From the NCBI GenBank assembly GCA_009773515.1, contig WSXX01000022.1, positions 24,100 to 88,099 of the forward strand: a stretch of DNA of 64,000 nt, written 5' to 3'. A program made the position numbers and the translations under genes. The notes beneath the pieces are model-generated. The model did not search any database. It was not told where the DNA came from and was given only the letters and a program-made list of their open reading frames with translations. The DNA is from Bacteroidota bacterium (lineage in GTDB: Bacteria > Bacteroidota > Bacteroidia > Bacteroidales > Lentimicrobiaceae). This document shows positions 8,928 through 18,318 of this stretch, piece by piece (position 1 is the first letter of the stretch; the number at the start of each line of letters is the position of its first letter).

Positions 8928-9713
8928 TTAACCTTCAAATTCAATCAGAACCACATCGTCGATATTCAGGCCGAGCAGGCTGGCTGCATTTCCTCTGTTG
9001 ATTGCAATTTCGAGATAGCCGGTTGTGCTGGGAAGCAAGGCAATTTCACCATCCGGAACATCGCTGTATGCACTTCGCAACTGATTAGGCTGATGTTTGC
9101 GGCCTTTGATGTTGATCGCAAATTTCCTTTTCATTCCGGTATCTTCAAACTCGGCAAGGGTAATGTTGAGGAAAATATTTTCGTAATTGTCGATATACAT
9201 AACCCGGCCTGCCAGCGTATTACCGTTTACCTGCGATTTCATACTGATAAGTGCTTTCAGATCGGTGTGCAGGTTGCCCAGTTCTTCCAGTTCACCGCCC
9301 TGCGCGAGATGCACGGCCGCTTTCACAAAACGATCGCGTGTTGAAAAAGTAAAATATCCAGAGTCCTGCGGAATTTCAATTTCAACGATTTTTTCGGGAA
9401 GTGCATCAAACATCAGGGTAAAAATACCATTGTCGGTGCCAATGAAATAATGTCCTTGATAAACCAAAGCAATGTGAGGAGTTTGTTCTGATTCCTCGGT
9501 ATTGATGCCCACAATGTGAATGCTGCCTTTCGGGAAACCGGGATAAGCATTGCGAAGGACAAATGATCCTTGTTTTACATTAAAAGGAGAAATGCTGTGT
9601 GAAATATCCACAATTCTTGCTTCGGGCAATTTGCTCAGAATGGCACCTTTCACCGCTCCGACGTAGTGATCGCGGAGTCCCCAGTCGGAGGTAAGTGTAA
9701 TAACAGGCGTCAT
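8928..9713 (-). CDS. SAM hydroxide adenosyltransferase (DUF62 family)
   Basis: This 261-residue protein matches the DUF62 family, which hydrolyses S-adenosylmethionine to adenosine and methionine and is related to fluorinase and chlorinase. The N-terminal signature is clear: TLTSDWGLRDHYVGAVKG, then VDISHSISPFNVKQGSFVL. The hydroxide-type triad region appears as STRDRFVKAAVHLA. The C-terminal beta-barrel domain (residues ~165-261) is complete. It is monocistronic, with TAATTTTG about 75 bases upstream. The halogenases' specific insert is not obvious, so hydroxide is the likely nucleophile. Confidence 0.9.
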   Translation of the reverse strand: MTPVITLTSDWGLRDHYVGAVKGAILSKLPEARIVDISHSISPFNVKQGSFVLRNAYPGFPKGSIHIVGINTEESEQTPHIALVYQGHYFIGTDNGIFTLMFDALPEKIVEIEIPQDSGYFTFSTRDRFVKAAVHLAQGGELEELGNLHTDLKALISMKSQVNGNTLAGRVMYIDNYENIFLNITLAEFEDTGMKRKFAINIKGRKHQPNQLRSAYSDVPDGEIALLPSTTGYLEIAINRGNAASLLGLNIDDVVLIEFEG

Positions 9714-10151
9714 AAGAGCGGATGTATTGCTGTTGATTAAGTGATGTTTATCATACCTTTATCAGGACGAAAGAATCATTGGTTTTGCAAAATTACATTA
9801 TCCATTCATGAAACCAACTATGTTTGTGTTTATTGATGATAAATAATTAGCAGCACGCGTCAGGGGACGCGCGCGAGCGGCAGAGTTGATATAAATCGAT
9901 AGTTTGGTGTGAAGTTCTATGCTACGGTTAATTTTTTATTGCATTTTACCGCAGAGAGGCGCAGAGAACTCGCAGAGATTTTTGCCACAAAGGCACAAAA
10001 GCACAAAGCCAGCCTGCCGGCTGGCAGGTTACACAAAGTTATTTGCCTCACTTAGTGAAGCTTATTGTCTTAGAGCCTTCGTGGCAAGCTTTTTTTTGAA
10101 GTTTTGTTGTAACCTTAAAGTACAATCTTAATTTTGCCGCAAAACTATTTT
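9714..10151. repeat. Intergenic repeat region, 438 bases
   Basis: It carries the divergent promoters of its neighbours (TAATTTTG minus at 9795-9788, TAATTTTG plus at 10129-10136). Between them lie a GC-rich stretch around 9854-9885 and a dispersed-repeat region from ~9950 to 10095. The latter combines CGCAGAGA-type short repeats (9950-9980), GCCACAAAGGCACAAAAGCA (9986-10005), a CAGCCTGCCGGCTGGCAGG palindrome (~10010-10030) and an inverted CTTCGTGGCAA arm (10077-10087). No gene is seen. Confidence 0.65.
10107..10136 (+). promoter_or_regulatory. Promoter of the Dabb gene
   Basis: TTG (10107-10109), 19 bases, then TAATTTTG (10129-10136), 15 bases before the ATG at 10152. The longer TTG start at 10134 falls inside this element, which favours the ATG. 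Confidence 0.6.
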
Positions 10152-10454
10152 ATGGTCAGGCACATTGTTTTTCTTAAATATCAGGGTTTGCTGAATCAGG
10201 CTGATCAAGATGAAGTTGTCAGAGAAGTTAAATCGCAGCTTGAACTACTTCCGGCCATTATTCCGGGCATTGATTTCTTTGAGGTTCATCATGTGCTTCC
10301 AATCGATGGTTCATCTCCCGATCTGGTGATTGTCAGTGAGTTTGCGGATATGGATGCTTTAAAAGCTTATCTGTTTCATCCGGCTCACCTGGCTTTTGTT
10401 GAATGGAATAAAGATAAGTGTCCGAAAATTGCTGCTGCCGATAGTCTTATTTAA
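10152..10454 (+). CDS. Dabb (stress-responsive A/B barrel) family protein
   Basis: This 100-residue protein has the Dabb fold signature. It opens with MVRHIVFLKYQ, has a central region PGIDFFEVHHV, and ends with DLVIVSEFADMDALKAYLFHPAHLAFVEW. Dabb proteins are dimeric alpha-beta barrels of mostly unknown function. Starting at 10152 puts the first residues exactly where the family begins. Confidence 0.88.
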   Translation: MVRHIVFLKYQGLLNQADQDEVVREVKSQLELLPAIIPGIDFFEVHHVLPIDGSSPDLVIVSEFADMDALKAYLFHPAHLAFVEWNKDKCPKIAAADSLI

Positions 10455-10541
10455 ATTTGACAGGTGATTCAAGCGACTGATAGATGTATCTTTCGGCAGG
10501 GTTTTTGTTGATTTTTGCTGTTTTTATTTTACTTTTCCATT

Positions 10542-10952
10542 ATGAAAAAACTTCAATTTCTTATTCTTGCTTTCTTCGCTCTGGCCTTGGTTTCATGCGG
10601 TCTTGATGGGGAAAATTACTCGCGTTATTACGAATTTGTCAACATCGATGAGACGGTTGTGCAGGACAGCGCCATCGTTGGCGATACCGTTAGTATTTAC
10701 GCACTGGCCGGAGCTCCCAATGGTTGCTGGTCGAACCTGGTTCTTAATTTTTATCCTTACAACGATACCATTTATCTGATTAATTCTGTCGGGCTTTACG
10801 AATCACACGATGGCATTTGTCCTGAAATATATGTAACGAATGACAGTACTTTTAAATTTATTGCCGATTCAGCCGGTACCTTTATTTTTGCTTCGCAGTC
10901 GCGCACAAAACCTGCAATATTTGACACATTGGTAGTTGTAAATCAGAGGTAA
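10542..10952 (+). CDS. Hypothetical lipoprotein
   Basis: This 136-residue protein starts at the ATG at 10542 (the longer reading to 10515 would precede the signal peptide). It has a lipoprotein signal with a lipobox ending LALVSC, so Cys19 should be lipidated. The mature part is acidic and probably beta-rich (DSAIVGDTVSIYALAGAPNGCW, GTFIFASQSR). No named family is recognised. It is likely periplasmic or outer-membrane anchored, and sits 87 bases after the Dabb gene. Confidence 0.72.
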   Translation: MKKLQFLILAFFALALVSCGLDGENYSRYYEFVNIDETVVQDSAIVGDTVSIYALAGAPNGCWSNLVLNFYPYNDTIYLINSVGLYESHDGICPEIYVTNDSTFKFIADSAGTFIFASQSRTKPAIFDTLVVVNQR

Positions 10953-11408
10953 ATCCATTTTTTTTCGATCCTATTCTGTTTCCCTGAAAAATTCTCAGGC
11001 AGACGCTTATATAAATGTGGGGTGTTTATTTATTCGCCCCTTTCAGGGACGCCATTTCGTACTGCATACTCTTACCGTGGGTTTCATTTCATTACACACA
11101 CGGTTATTTGAAATTTGCCCCCTTCGGGGACGCTGTTATGCATAGAAAATTTCAAGACTGAAAGTTCTCAATTAAATTAACTGCATGTCATTGAATCTTG
11201 CCACTCCTTATATTTCATGAGATTCTGCCCTAAACCAACATAATTAAACCAGGTGGGTCTATTCCCGCACCAAATTAAATGTAGCCGTTTTTCAACCATA
11301 TTTCACTCCCCTGAAAAATTCATATGTTTATTCAGGGAATTTACTATTTTAGTGACCTAAAACTTTTTAAGGTATAGCCATATTGACCACCCAAATTAAT
11401 CGACTGGT
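10953..11408. other. Non-coding gap with short GC-rich repeats
   Basis: There is no supportable gene. Two similar hairpin-like motifs occur, GCCCCTTTCAGGGACGC (~11036-11052) and GCCCCCTTCGGGGACGC (~11117-11133), set in AT-rich sequence. CCCTGAAAAATTC occurs twice (~10983 and ~11312). They look like decayed dispersed repeats. Confidence 0.5.
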
Positions 11409-12650
11409 ATGAAAAATGTTGCAGCTCCCATTGCGCCGGGAGGAAGGCTTACTTTGCTGGATATTCTCAGAGGTTTTGCCATTTTTGGAATTTTAATGGT
11501 AAACATGAAGATATTTATAAATCCGCTCAGCATTATGATGGTGAAACCTGAGGCTGGCTTGTCAATGCTTGTTCTTTTGCCGGATTTATTGGTCCGGTTT
11601 CTTTTTGAAGGAAAGTTTTACACGCTGTTTTCTCTGCTTTTTGGATATGGTTTCTGGATTTTCATGAACAAGATGGTGGAGTCCGGAAGCATTTTACCGA
11701 TTTTCAGGCGCAGATTATTTGTCTTGCTCATGTTTGGAGTTCTGCATATCCTTTTGCTGTGGGCTGGCGACATTCTCTTTTTTTATGCCCTTTTCGGTTT
11801 TATTCTCATCCTTTTCAGAAAATCATCAAACCGTAAAATTACCATCTGGGCGATAATCCTGATTCTGATTCCACCTATCGTGGTAACTTTCTCCTGGGGT
11901 ATTTTGGCACTGGGTGCATCTGTGCCTGAAGGAAAAGCTGCGATTGATGCCTCAATGGCCGAAAGTTTCCGAACGATCAATGAATTAATTGAAAGGGCTT
12001 ATCATGTCTACGGCAACGGAAGCTTTACTGAAATTGTAAAAATCAGGCTCGCTGAATGGCGTATGTTACTGCCGGGTTTGTTGTTCTTTTATCCTGCGGT
12101 ATTGGGTGTTTTTCTGTTGGGAATGTTAGCCGCCAGAAAAGGTTTGGCCGAACTGACTGCCGGTAGTTTGTCTTTTTTCAGACATGCCCTGCGCTGGAGC
12201 TTTTTGGTCGGCGTTATTTGTGAAGGCTTTTATACCTATGCGTCTCTTTACGCAGATATGATGGCACCCAACGGGTTTTCAGCACTTGCTTCTTTATCTC
12301 ATGCAATTGGTGCTCCGGCACTAACCTTATTTTATGTTTCACTGGTAATCACCCTTTACAAAAAAGGATTTCTCTGCGGCTTATGGAATGTGTTGGTGCC
12401 GGTCGGGCGAATGGCGCTCACCAATTATCTGATGCAATCAATTATCTGTACCACCATATTCTATTCTTATGGATTTGGTTATTTTGGAAAGCTAAGCACA
12501 TCCGAAGGAATAATTCTGGTATTTCTTATTTTTATATTCCAGATTTTCTTCAGCAGATACTGGCTTTCAAGGTTCCGTTTCGGGCCAATGGAATGGCTTT
12601 GGAGACGGCTGACTTATATGACGCCACAACCAATGAGGAAAAAGGGGTAA
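11409..12650 (+). CDS. DUF418 family membrane protein (YeiB-like)
   Basis: This 413-residue polytopic membrane protein has about nine to ten helices. The N-terminus RLTLLDILRGFAIFGILMVN is the hallmark of the DUF418/YeiB group. The C-terminal DUF418 domain is recognisable in VPVGRMALTNYLMQS and FGPMEWLWRRLTY. The group is distantly related to acyltransferase-3 membrane proteins, and its function is not established. The start ATG fits the family. It is likely monocistronic, since the next gene has its own -7 element. Confidence 0.88.
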   Translation: MKNVAAPIAPGGRLTLLDILRGFAIFGILMVNMKIFINPLSIMMVKPEAGLSMLVLLPDLLVRFLFEGKFYTLFSLLFGYGFWIFMNKMVESGSILPIFRRRLFVLLMFGVLHILLLWAGDILFFYALFGFILILFRKSSNRKITIWAIILILIPPIVVTFSWGILALGASVPEGKAAIDASMAESFRTINELIERAYHVYGNGSFTEIVKIRLAEWRMLLPGLLFFYPAVLGVFLLGMLAARKGLAELTAGSLSFFRHALRWSFLVGVICEGFYTYASLYADMMAPNGFSALASLSHAIGAPALTLFYVSLVITLYKKGFLCGLWNVLVPVGRMALTNYLMQSIICTTIFYSYGFGYFGKLSTSEGIILVFLIFIFQIFFSRYWLSRFRFGPMEWLWRRLTYMTPQPMRKKG

Positions 12651-12699
12651 GTTGGTAGGTATGCCACTACGTATAAGTTCTTCATTCAATGATAATTCG

Positions 12700-12707
12700 T
12701 ATTTTTG
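12700..12707 (+). promoter_or_regulatory. -7 element of the propeller-protein gene
   Basis: TATTTTTG lies 39 bases before the ATG at 12747. It overlaps the alternative TTG start at 12705, which makes that longer reading unlikely. Confidence 0.45.
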
Positions 12708-12746
12708 GGTCGGAGGATGTTTTTTAAATCACTTTATCGAATCTTT

Positions 12747-15350
12747 ATGAAAACAAATTTGTCGAGGGTATTACCCATCTTACTGCCAGTTGTGATATTG
12801 TCTGTTTTTGCTTTTTTTGTCATACAAAGCAACGATCATAATGATCAAAATGAAAATTTTATGCTCAAACGCGCGGGCCTCGAAAAGGGACCCGGCTATC
12901 TTCCGAGTGACTGGCTTTCAAGGCAAAGAGCTTATCCTCATGGCAGGATAAAGTCAGAGTTTTATCTGAAAGCTGTTCGCGAAGCACAGGCAATGCACAG
13001 CAATTCATCGCGCAGTAGTTTCAACTGGGAGCTTGCCGGGCCTTTGAATATCGGAGGGAGAATTACTGACATTGAAGTTCCTGCCAATTCATTCTCAACC
13101 ATATACGTGGGTGCGGCATCTGGTGGAATTTTTAAAACTACTGACTCAGGAAATTCATGGGTCAATATTTTTGACGATGCAGCAACCATTTCTATCGGCG
13201 ACCTTGCCGTTGGAACTTTAAACACAAACCTGATTTATGCCGGAACTGGAGAAGCCAACGCTTCAAGCCAGAGTTTCAGGGGCGATGGCATCTACAAATC
13301 TATCGATGGAGGAGATTCATGGACTCATTCAGGGTTGGATGAAACTGCTTATTTTGGAAGGATCATTATCGATTATCAGAACGAAGAAAGAGTTTTTGCA
13401 GCAGCTTGCGGAAATTTATTTTCGCCGGATGAGCACCGCGGAATATACAGGACCACCGATGGAGGTTCATCCTGGGAAAAGGTGCTTTTTATCAGCGATT
13501 CTACTTCCGGAATTGATCTGGTGCAGCATCCCACCAACCCCGATATTCTCTACGCTGCCATGTGGGAACGTATGCGCGGGTTAAATTACCGCCGTTCTTT
13601 TGGCCAGACCTCAGGCATATGGAAAACCATTGATGGTGGCGACACCTGGACCGAATTGCTCACCGGTTTGCCAAAGGGAAATGATGTCGGTCGCATCGGA
13701 CTTGCTCTATCCCCTTCTGATCCTTCTATACTTTATGCTTTTTACGATAACCGCACCAATGTTGCCGTTTACCGCACTAACAATGGTGGAAACAATTGGT
13801 CACGAACCAACGACGATGCCATACAAGGAATGAACAGTTCATTCGGCTGGTATTTTGGACAGATCAGGGTACACCCGCAGATACCTGATATCATCTATAT
13901 GCTGGGTGTTGACCTTTTCTATTCAACTGACGGCGGAAATACCTATTATCAACTTGCCGGTTATTATAACATGGAAGAAATTCATGTTGACCATCACGCA
14001 ATGTACATCCACCCTGTTACCGGCAGAATAATCGAAGGCAATGACGGAGGATTATATTTCAGCGATGATCTGGGCAACAGCTGGACATGGATCAACAATA
14101 TTCCGATAACTCAGTTTTATGATATAGAAATCGATTATCTGAATCCTCAGCGAATCTACGGTGGTACACAGGACAATAATACAATAAAAACTGCAACCGG
14201 AAATCTTGATGACTGGTATCCTATCCTTGGCGGAGATGGTTTCTATTCTTTGGTCGATTATACCCGTTCAAATGTAGTTTATGCTGAATATCAGTGGGGT
14301 AAACTTCATAAGTCAACAAATTCAGGAAACTCAATGAATTATATTGCGGGCTATTGGGAAAGCGACAGAGTGAACTGGTCAGCGCCTGTAATTATGCACC
14401 CAACCGAACCGAATACCTTGTATTTCGGAACTTACAGGGTATGGAAAACCACCAATGGAGGAAACTCATGGAGTGCAGTAAGTCCTGATCTTACCAATGG
14501 TGATGACGGTAGCACTTTTCATACAATTGCTACTCTGGGTATTTCATCGGTTGATCCCAACATTGTGCTTGCAGGATCAGATGATGGCCGGGTTCATATC
14601 AGTGTTAACGGAGGTACACTCTGGAATGACATCAGTACCGGTTTGCCCGACAGGTGGATTACCCGTGTGGCAGCCGATCCGTTTGATGCAAATACCATTT
14701 TTGCTACCTGTTCCGGTTTCAGGTGGGATGAACCGTTGGCTCATGTTTACCGATCAACGAACCTGGGACAAACCTGGCAGCCGATCAGTGCCAACCTTCC
14801 TGAAATTCCTGTAAATGCATTTGTAGCAGACCCAACGCGGCAGGGCAGGTACTTTATCGGAACCGATGCCGGTGTTTTTATGACCAAGGATTACGGTGCA
14901 AGCTGGGAAAGCATGAACGGAGGACTCGGAAATGTACCGGTAACAAGCATGAAAATTCATGATCAGGAACAGATGCTGGTGATTGGAACCTATGGTTTGT
15001 CAGCGTATCGCTTCGATCTTTCCGAACTGAGTGTGGATGTTTCTCAGACTGAAGTTCCTTCTTCAGGGCTTACTGTTGCAGCTATTTATCCCTCACCGGC
15101 AATGGCCGGACAGGTTGGTGATGTATGGCTGAAAATAGGATCTTCATCGTTAAATCAGGCAGGTTTTAGTATATCAGATGCTTCGGGCAGGTTGATAGCA
15201 ACAGCATCTGGTATTAATCTGAAAGCCGGTATTAATGAACTGAATCTCAATCAGGTGTTTGGAAGCTTGCCCGCACTTAAGAAAGGATATTACTTTATCA
15301 GGGTTTCTTCTGGAAAGCAGTCAGCTCGGGCACGATTGCTGGTTGTGTAA
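12747..15350 (+). CDS. Secreted sortilin/BNR-type beta-propeller protein with T9SS domain
   Basis: This protein has 867 residues from the ATG at 12747 (an ATG at 12717 is also possible). A signal peptide or anchor (VLPILLPVVILSVFAFFVI) is followed by a dozen Asp-box/BNR-like repeats of the VPS10/sortilin type. Examples are GIFKTTDSGNSW, GIYKSIDGGDSW, GIWKTIDGGDTW, VWKTTNGGNSW and VYRSTNLGQTW. These build one or two seven- or ten-bladed propellers. The last ~85 residues (VAAIYPSPAMAGQ to ARLLVV) form a T9SS type A sorting domain with a slightly unusual YPSP instead of YPNP. It should be secreted and surface-attached. Propellers of this kind occur in glycosidases and in binding proteins, and no catalytic residues can be assigned by eye. 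Confidence 0.87.
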   Translation: MKTNLSRVLPILLPVVILSVFAFFVIQSNDHNDQNENFMLKRAGLEKGPGYLPSDWLSRQRAYPHGRIKSEFYLKAVREAQAMHSNSSRSSFNWELAGPLNIGGRITDIEVPANSFSTIYVGAASGGIFKTTDSGNSWVNIFDDAATISIGDLAVGTLNTNLIYAGTGEANASSQSFRGDGIYKSIDGGDSWTHSGLDETAYFGRIIIDYQNEERVFAAACGNLFSPDEHRGIYRTTDGGSSWEKVLFISDSTSGIDLVQHPTNPDILYAAMWERMRGLNYRRSFGQTSGIWKTIDGGDTWTELLTGLPKGNDVGRIGLALSPSDPSILYAFYDNRTNVAVYRTNNGGNNWSRTNDDAIQGMNSSFGWYFGQIRVHPQIPDIIYMLGVDLFYSTDGGNTYYQLAGYYNMEEIHVDHHAMYIHPVTGRIIEGNDGGLYFSDDLGNSWTWINNIPITQFYDIEIDYLNPQRIYGGTQDNNTIKTATGNLDDWYPILGGDGFYSLVDYTRSNVVYAEYQWGKLHKSTNSGNSMNYIAGYWESDRVNWSAPVIMHPTEPNTLYFGTYRVWKTTNGGNSWSAVSPDLTNGDDGSTFHTIATLGISSVDPNIVLAGSDDGRVHISVNGGTLWNDISTGLPDRWITRVAADPFDANTIFATCSGFRWDEPLAHVYRSTNLGQTWQPISANLPEIPVNAFVADPTRQGRYFIGTDAGVFMTKDYGASWESMNGGLGNVPVTSMKIHDQEQMLVIGTYGLSAYRFDLSELSVDVSQTEVPSSGLTVAAIYPSPAMAGQVGDVWLKIGSSSLNQAGFSISDASGRLIATASGINLKAGINELNLNQVFGSLPALKKGYYFIRVSSGKQSARARLLVV

Positions 15351-15360
15351 ACACTCATGG

Positions 15361-15710
15361 CACACGAATCTCGTCTGAGGACGAGACACGGTGATGCGAA
15401 TCAGATAGATTTTCGCGGATTTTTATGGCACACAGATATCTTCTAAGGTTGGGACACTGTGACGCGGATCAGGATTCTCGTGGATTTTTATGGCACACGG
15501 ATCTCGTCTAAGGCCGAGACACAGTAACGTGGATCAGACAGATTCTCGCGGATTTTTTGTTTCAAAGAGTCCCACAGAGTAAGGAGTGTAATACAGAGTT
15601 TTTTTACACACGGTTTGGGCAAATTTTTATGGATTTTATTTTGTTCTTATCTGCGGAAAACCGTCGCATCGGTGTTACCGTGTCTCGGCCTTAGACGAGA
15701 TCCATGTGCA
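15361..15710. repeat. Three tandem ~66-bp repeats plus an inverted half copy (family C)
   Basis: Direct copies lie at 15361-15428, 15429-15493 and 15494-15559. Each starts CACACGGATCTCGTCTAAGG (with variants) and ends near GGATTTTTATGG. An inverted part copy lies at about 15669-15710 (CGTGTCTCGGCCTTAGACGA). The same family recurs inverted at 50375-50490. The units abut without spacers. Confidence 0.85.
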
Positions 15711-15723
15711 ATTGAGCTGCCAA

Positions 15724-15809
15724 ATCATGATGATATTTTCAAAGGAAATTGAAAATTACATGATATTTTGAAATTGTATTTGAGATTATCATGATAATTT
15801 GTAAATTTG
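15724..15809 (+). promoter_or_regulatory. ATPase promoter with an embedded palindromic operator candidate
   Basis: TTTG (15779-15782), exactly 19 bases, then TAAATTTG (15802-15809) form a full Bacteroidota promoter. Between the two elements sits the perfect palindrome ATTATCATGATAAT (15785-15798). Upstream are ATCATGAT (15724-15731) and the inverted pair ATTTTCAA/TTGAAAAT (15735-15742, 15749-15756). An operator role is inferred. Confidence 0.55.
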
Positions 15810-15829
15810 ACCTTCAAAATACCCAAGAT

Positions 15830-16969
15830 ATGTATAAGCGCAGACAAGTTTTTGAAGGAGCTGAAAATGAAAGCCTGTTTTTGTGGGGCGCCAGACAAAC
15901 AGGTAAAAGCACCTTGCTTAAATTTATTTTCCCTGAAGCACGTTTATTTGATTTGCTGTTGAGCGACGTTTATGAACGTTTAAATAGAAATCCATCTTTA
16001 TTGCGCGAAACGATTTTAGCAGATGAAAGTCAAAGCGTGGTTGTAATAGATGAGATTCAAAGAATTCCGGCTTTGCTCAATGAGGTCCATTGGCTTATTG
16101 TAAATAAGGGTACGAGATTTATATTAAGTGGGTCGAGTCCTCGAAAAATATTGCATTCAGGCGCAAATTTGCTTGGAGGCAGAGCATTACGCTATGAATT
16201 GTATCCGCTGGTAAGCAGCGAGATTCCTGACTTTGATTTATTAACCGCCATTAACAATGGTATGTTACCCCGGCATTATGATTCAAAAAAACCAAAAAAT
16301 TTAATCTCAGCATATATTGGAAATTATCTTAGAGATGAGATAGTTGCGGAAGCAAGGATCAGAAATGTTGGAACTTTCCAACGGTTTCTTGAAGTAGCGG
16401 CGCTAACAAACGGTGAGATCATGAATTATTCGAATATTGCATCAGATACCGGAGTGAGCGCCTATATAGTAAAAGAGTATTTTCAGATTGTTGAAGAAAC
16501 GCTGATAGGAAGGTTTGTTCCATCATTTCAGAAACGGCCGAAGAGAAGGGTAATTTCTGCTCCAAAGTTCTATTTGTTCGATGTAGGAATTGTAAATTTC
16601 TTATTAAACAGAAGTAATATCGAAGTTAAAACAGAACTTTTCGGGAAGGCATTCGAGCATTTTATCTATCAGGAGATATATGCGCACAGTCGCTATTGCG
16701 ACAAGAATTACAACATTTCATACTGGCGGACAGCTTCGGGTCTTGAAGTTGACTTTATTTTAGGGGATCATGAAGTTGCCATCGAAATAAAAGCAACCGA
16801 AGAAGCACAACCCCGTCACCTGAAAGGTTTAAAAGCTTTTATGGAGGAGTACACGGTAAAAAAGGCTATTCTTGTTTCCAATGATTCATTTCCGCGTTTG
16901 ACAAACGGAGTATTGGTTTTGCCCTGGAAAGATTTCCTGAAAAAACTATGGAACAATGAGATTATCTGA
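15830..16969 (+). CDS. AAA (AAA_14) ATPase with DUF4143 domain
   Basis: This 379-residue protein has Walker A GARQTGKST near residue 20, Walker B VVVIDEIQRIP, the sensor-like ILSGSSPRK, and a C-terminal DUF4143 region ending in a PD-(D/E)xK-like fold (WRTASGLEVDFILGDHEVAIEIKAT). The family is abundant in Bacteroidota and archaea, often in several copies, and its function is unclear. The ATG at 15830 is preferred over 15791, because the promoter -7 element (15802-15809) lies between them. Family C repeats precede it. Confidence 0.9.
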   Translation: MYKRRQVFEGAENESLFLWGARQTGKSTLLKFIFPEARLFDLLLSDVYERLNRNPSLLRETILADESQSVVVIDEIQRIPALLNEVHWLIVNKGTRFILSGSSPRKILHSGANLLGGRALRYELYPLVSSEIPDFDLLTAINNGMLPRHYDSKKPKNLISAYIGNYLRDEIVAEARIRNVGTFQRFLEVAALTNGEIMNYSNIASDTGVSAYIVKEYFQIVEETLIGRFVPSFQKRPKRRVISAPKFYLFDVGIVNFLLNRSNIEVKTELFGKAFEHFIYQEIYAHSRYCDKNYNISYWRTASGLEVDFILGDHEVAIEIKATEEAQPRHLKGLKAFMEEYTVKKAILVSNDSFPRLTNGVLVLPWKDFLKKLWNNEII

Positions 16970-17084
16970 GTGGAAGCGGTATTTATCCATCCATCGGTCT
17001 CGACTTGTTTCGCTCCGATATCAATTGGAATCGCTCAACAACTAACGCCCGATCTCCGGTTAAACTCATTTATCCCTTTGTCTC

Positions 17085-17125
17085 ATTGTCCCCCCGTCTC
17101 CTTGTCCCCCTGTCGCCGTGTTCAT
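17085..17125. repeat. C-rich short repeat tract (family D)
   Basis: Repeats of GTCTCC/TTGTCCCCC type on the plus strand. The G-rich complement matches the tract at 26297-26425. Confidence 0.5.
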
Positions 17126-17132
17126 TATCAGT

Positions 17133-17705
17133 TTACACCAATCCGGCAAATCCCATAAAGGCAAGTGACAGCAGGCCAGCAACTACCAGCGCAATAGGAA
17201 TACCGCGCATCCCTTTGGGAACGCCCATCAGTTCCATATGTTCGCGTATGCCGGCAAAAATTACAAGGGCAAGGGTAAAACCAACTGAGGTGGCAACAGT
17301 AAACACAACACTTTCAAGAAGGTTAAGATTCTTTTGGATTACAAGGATTGCAACTCCCAGCACCGCACAGTTGGTGGTGATCAGTGGCAAAAAGATACCT
17401 AGTGCCTGATACATTGAAGGACTGACTTTTTTGAGAATGATCTCAACCATTTGCACCAACGCAGCTATAACAAGAATGTAGCTGATGGTTTGCAGAAATC
17501 CCAGTCCCAAGGGAATCAGAACAAATTGATAAATCAGATAGGTAACAATGGTTGCAAGTGTCATTACAAAAATAACGGCTCCACCCATTCCCACTGATGT
17601 GGATAATTTATTGGAAACGCCAAGAAATGGACAGATTCCAAGGAATTGTGCAAATACAATGTTGTTGACAAAGATTGCAGAGATGATGATTATGATGTAT
17701 TCCAT
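17133..17705 (-). CDS. rnfA: Rnf complex subunit RnfA
   Basis: This 190-residue protein with six membrane helices opens with [20 protein letters not shown] and has [11 protein letters not shown], the RnfA/NqrE signature. [12 protein letters not shown] in the second half is the paired conserved segment. RnfA and RnfE are homologous inverted partners that hold a membrane [2Fe-2S] cluster, and Cys25 and Cys113 are positioned for this. It is the last gene of rnfBCDGEA, 31 bases after rnfE. Confidence 0.96.
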   Translation of the reverse strand: MEYIIIIISAIFVNNIVFAQFLGICPFLGVSNKLSTSVGMGGAVIFVMTLATIVTYLIYQFVLIPLGLGFLQTISYILVIAALVQMVEIILKKVSPSMYQALGIFLPLITTNCAVLGVAILVIQKNLNLLESVVFTVATSVGFTLALVIFAGIREHMELMGVPKGMRGIPIALVVAGLLSLAFMGFAGLV

Positions 17706-17736
17706 ATCTTTTCTTGTTGGAGTTAAAATAACCAGC

Positions 17737-18318
17737 CTAAGCTTTGCGCATTTTATTAATCAGTGCGATGAGGTAACCAAGTGCAATAAATGCTCCCGGA
17801 GCCAGCACAAAAACGAGTATGGCATCTCCCTGAATAAATTTAAAACCGAAGATTGCACCGCTTCCAAGAATTTCGCGGATTCCGCCCAGCAAGGTAAGTG
17901 CAAATGCAAATCCGAAACCCATTCCCAGTCCATCAATAAATGAAGAAAACACATTATTTCTTGAGGCAAAAGCTTCAGCACGTCCAAGCACAATACAGTT
18001 TACCACAATAAGCGGGATAAAAAGACCCAGTTGCTCATGCAGTGCAGGCGCATAACCAGCCATAACCAGATCAACAATGGTTACAAATGAAGCAATAACT
18101 ACAATGAATGAAGGTATTCTGACCTTATCGGGAATGATATTTTTTAACATCGAAATAACCACATTGGCTGCCACCAGCACAAAAGTGGTTGCCAGTCCCA
18201 TGCCCAATCCGTTTATGGCAGAAGTAGTCACTCCGAGTGTCGGACACATTCCAAGCAGCAGCGCGAAGACCGGATTATTGCTTATAAATCCTTTGGTGAA
18301 ATTTTGCATCTGGTTCAT
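17737..18318 (-). CDS. rnfE: Rnf complex subunit RnfE
   Basis: This 193-residue protein with six helices carries the RnfE/NqrD motifs [19 protein letters not shown] and [15 protein letters not shown]. It is the partner of RnfA in the membrane core. Its start codon overlaps the rnfG stop by four bases, which suggests translational coupling. The enzyme couples ferredoxin oxidation and NAD+ reduction to Na+ or H+ export. Confidence 0.96.
   Translation of the reverse strand: MNQMQNFTKGFISNNPVFALLLGMCPTLGVTTSAINGLGMGLATTFVLVAANVVISMLKNIIPDKVRIPSFIVVIASFVTIVDLVMAGYAPALHEQLGLFIPLIVVNCIVLGRAEAFASRNNVFSSFIDGLGMGFGFAFALTLLGGIREILGSGAIFGFKFIQGDAILVFVLAPGAFIALGYLIALINKMRKA

Noticed and set aside
15361..15559. 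Tandem repeats as a CRISPR array
   Set aside because: Units abut directly, are ~66 bases, differ internally and have no unique spacers; no cas gene is near.
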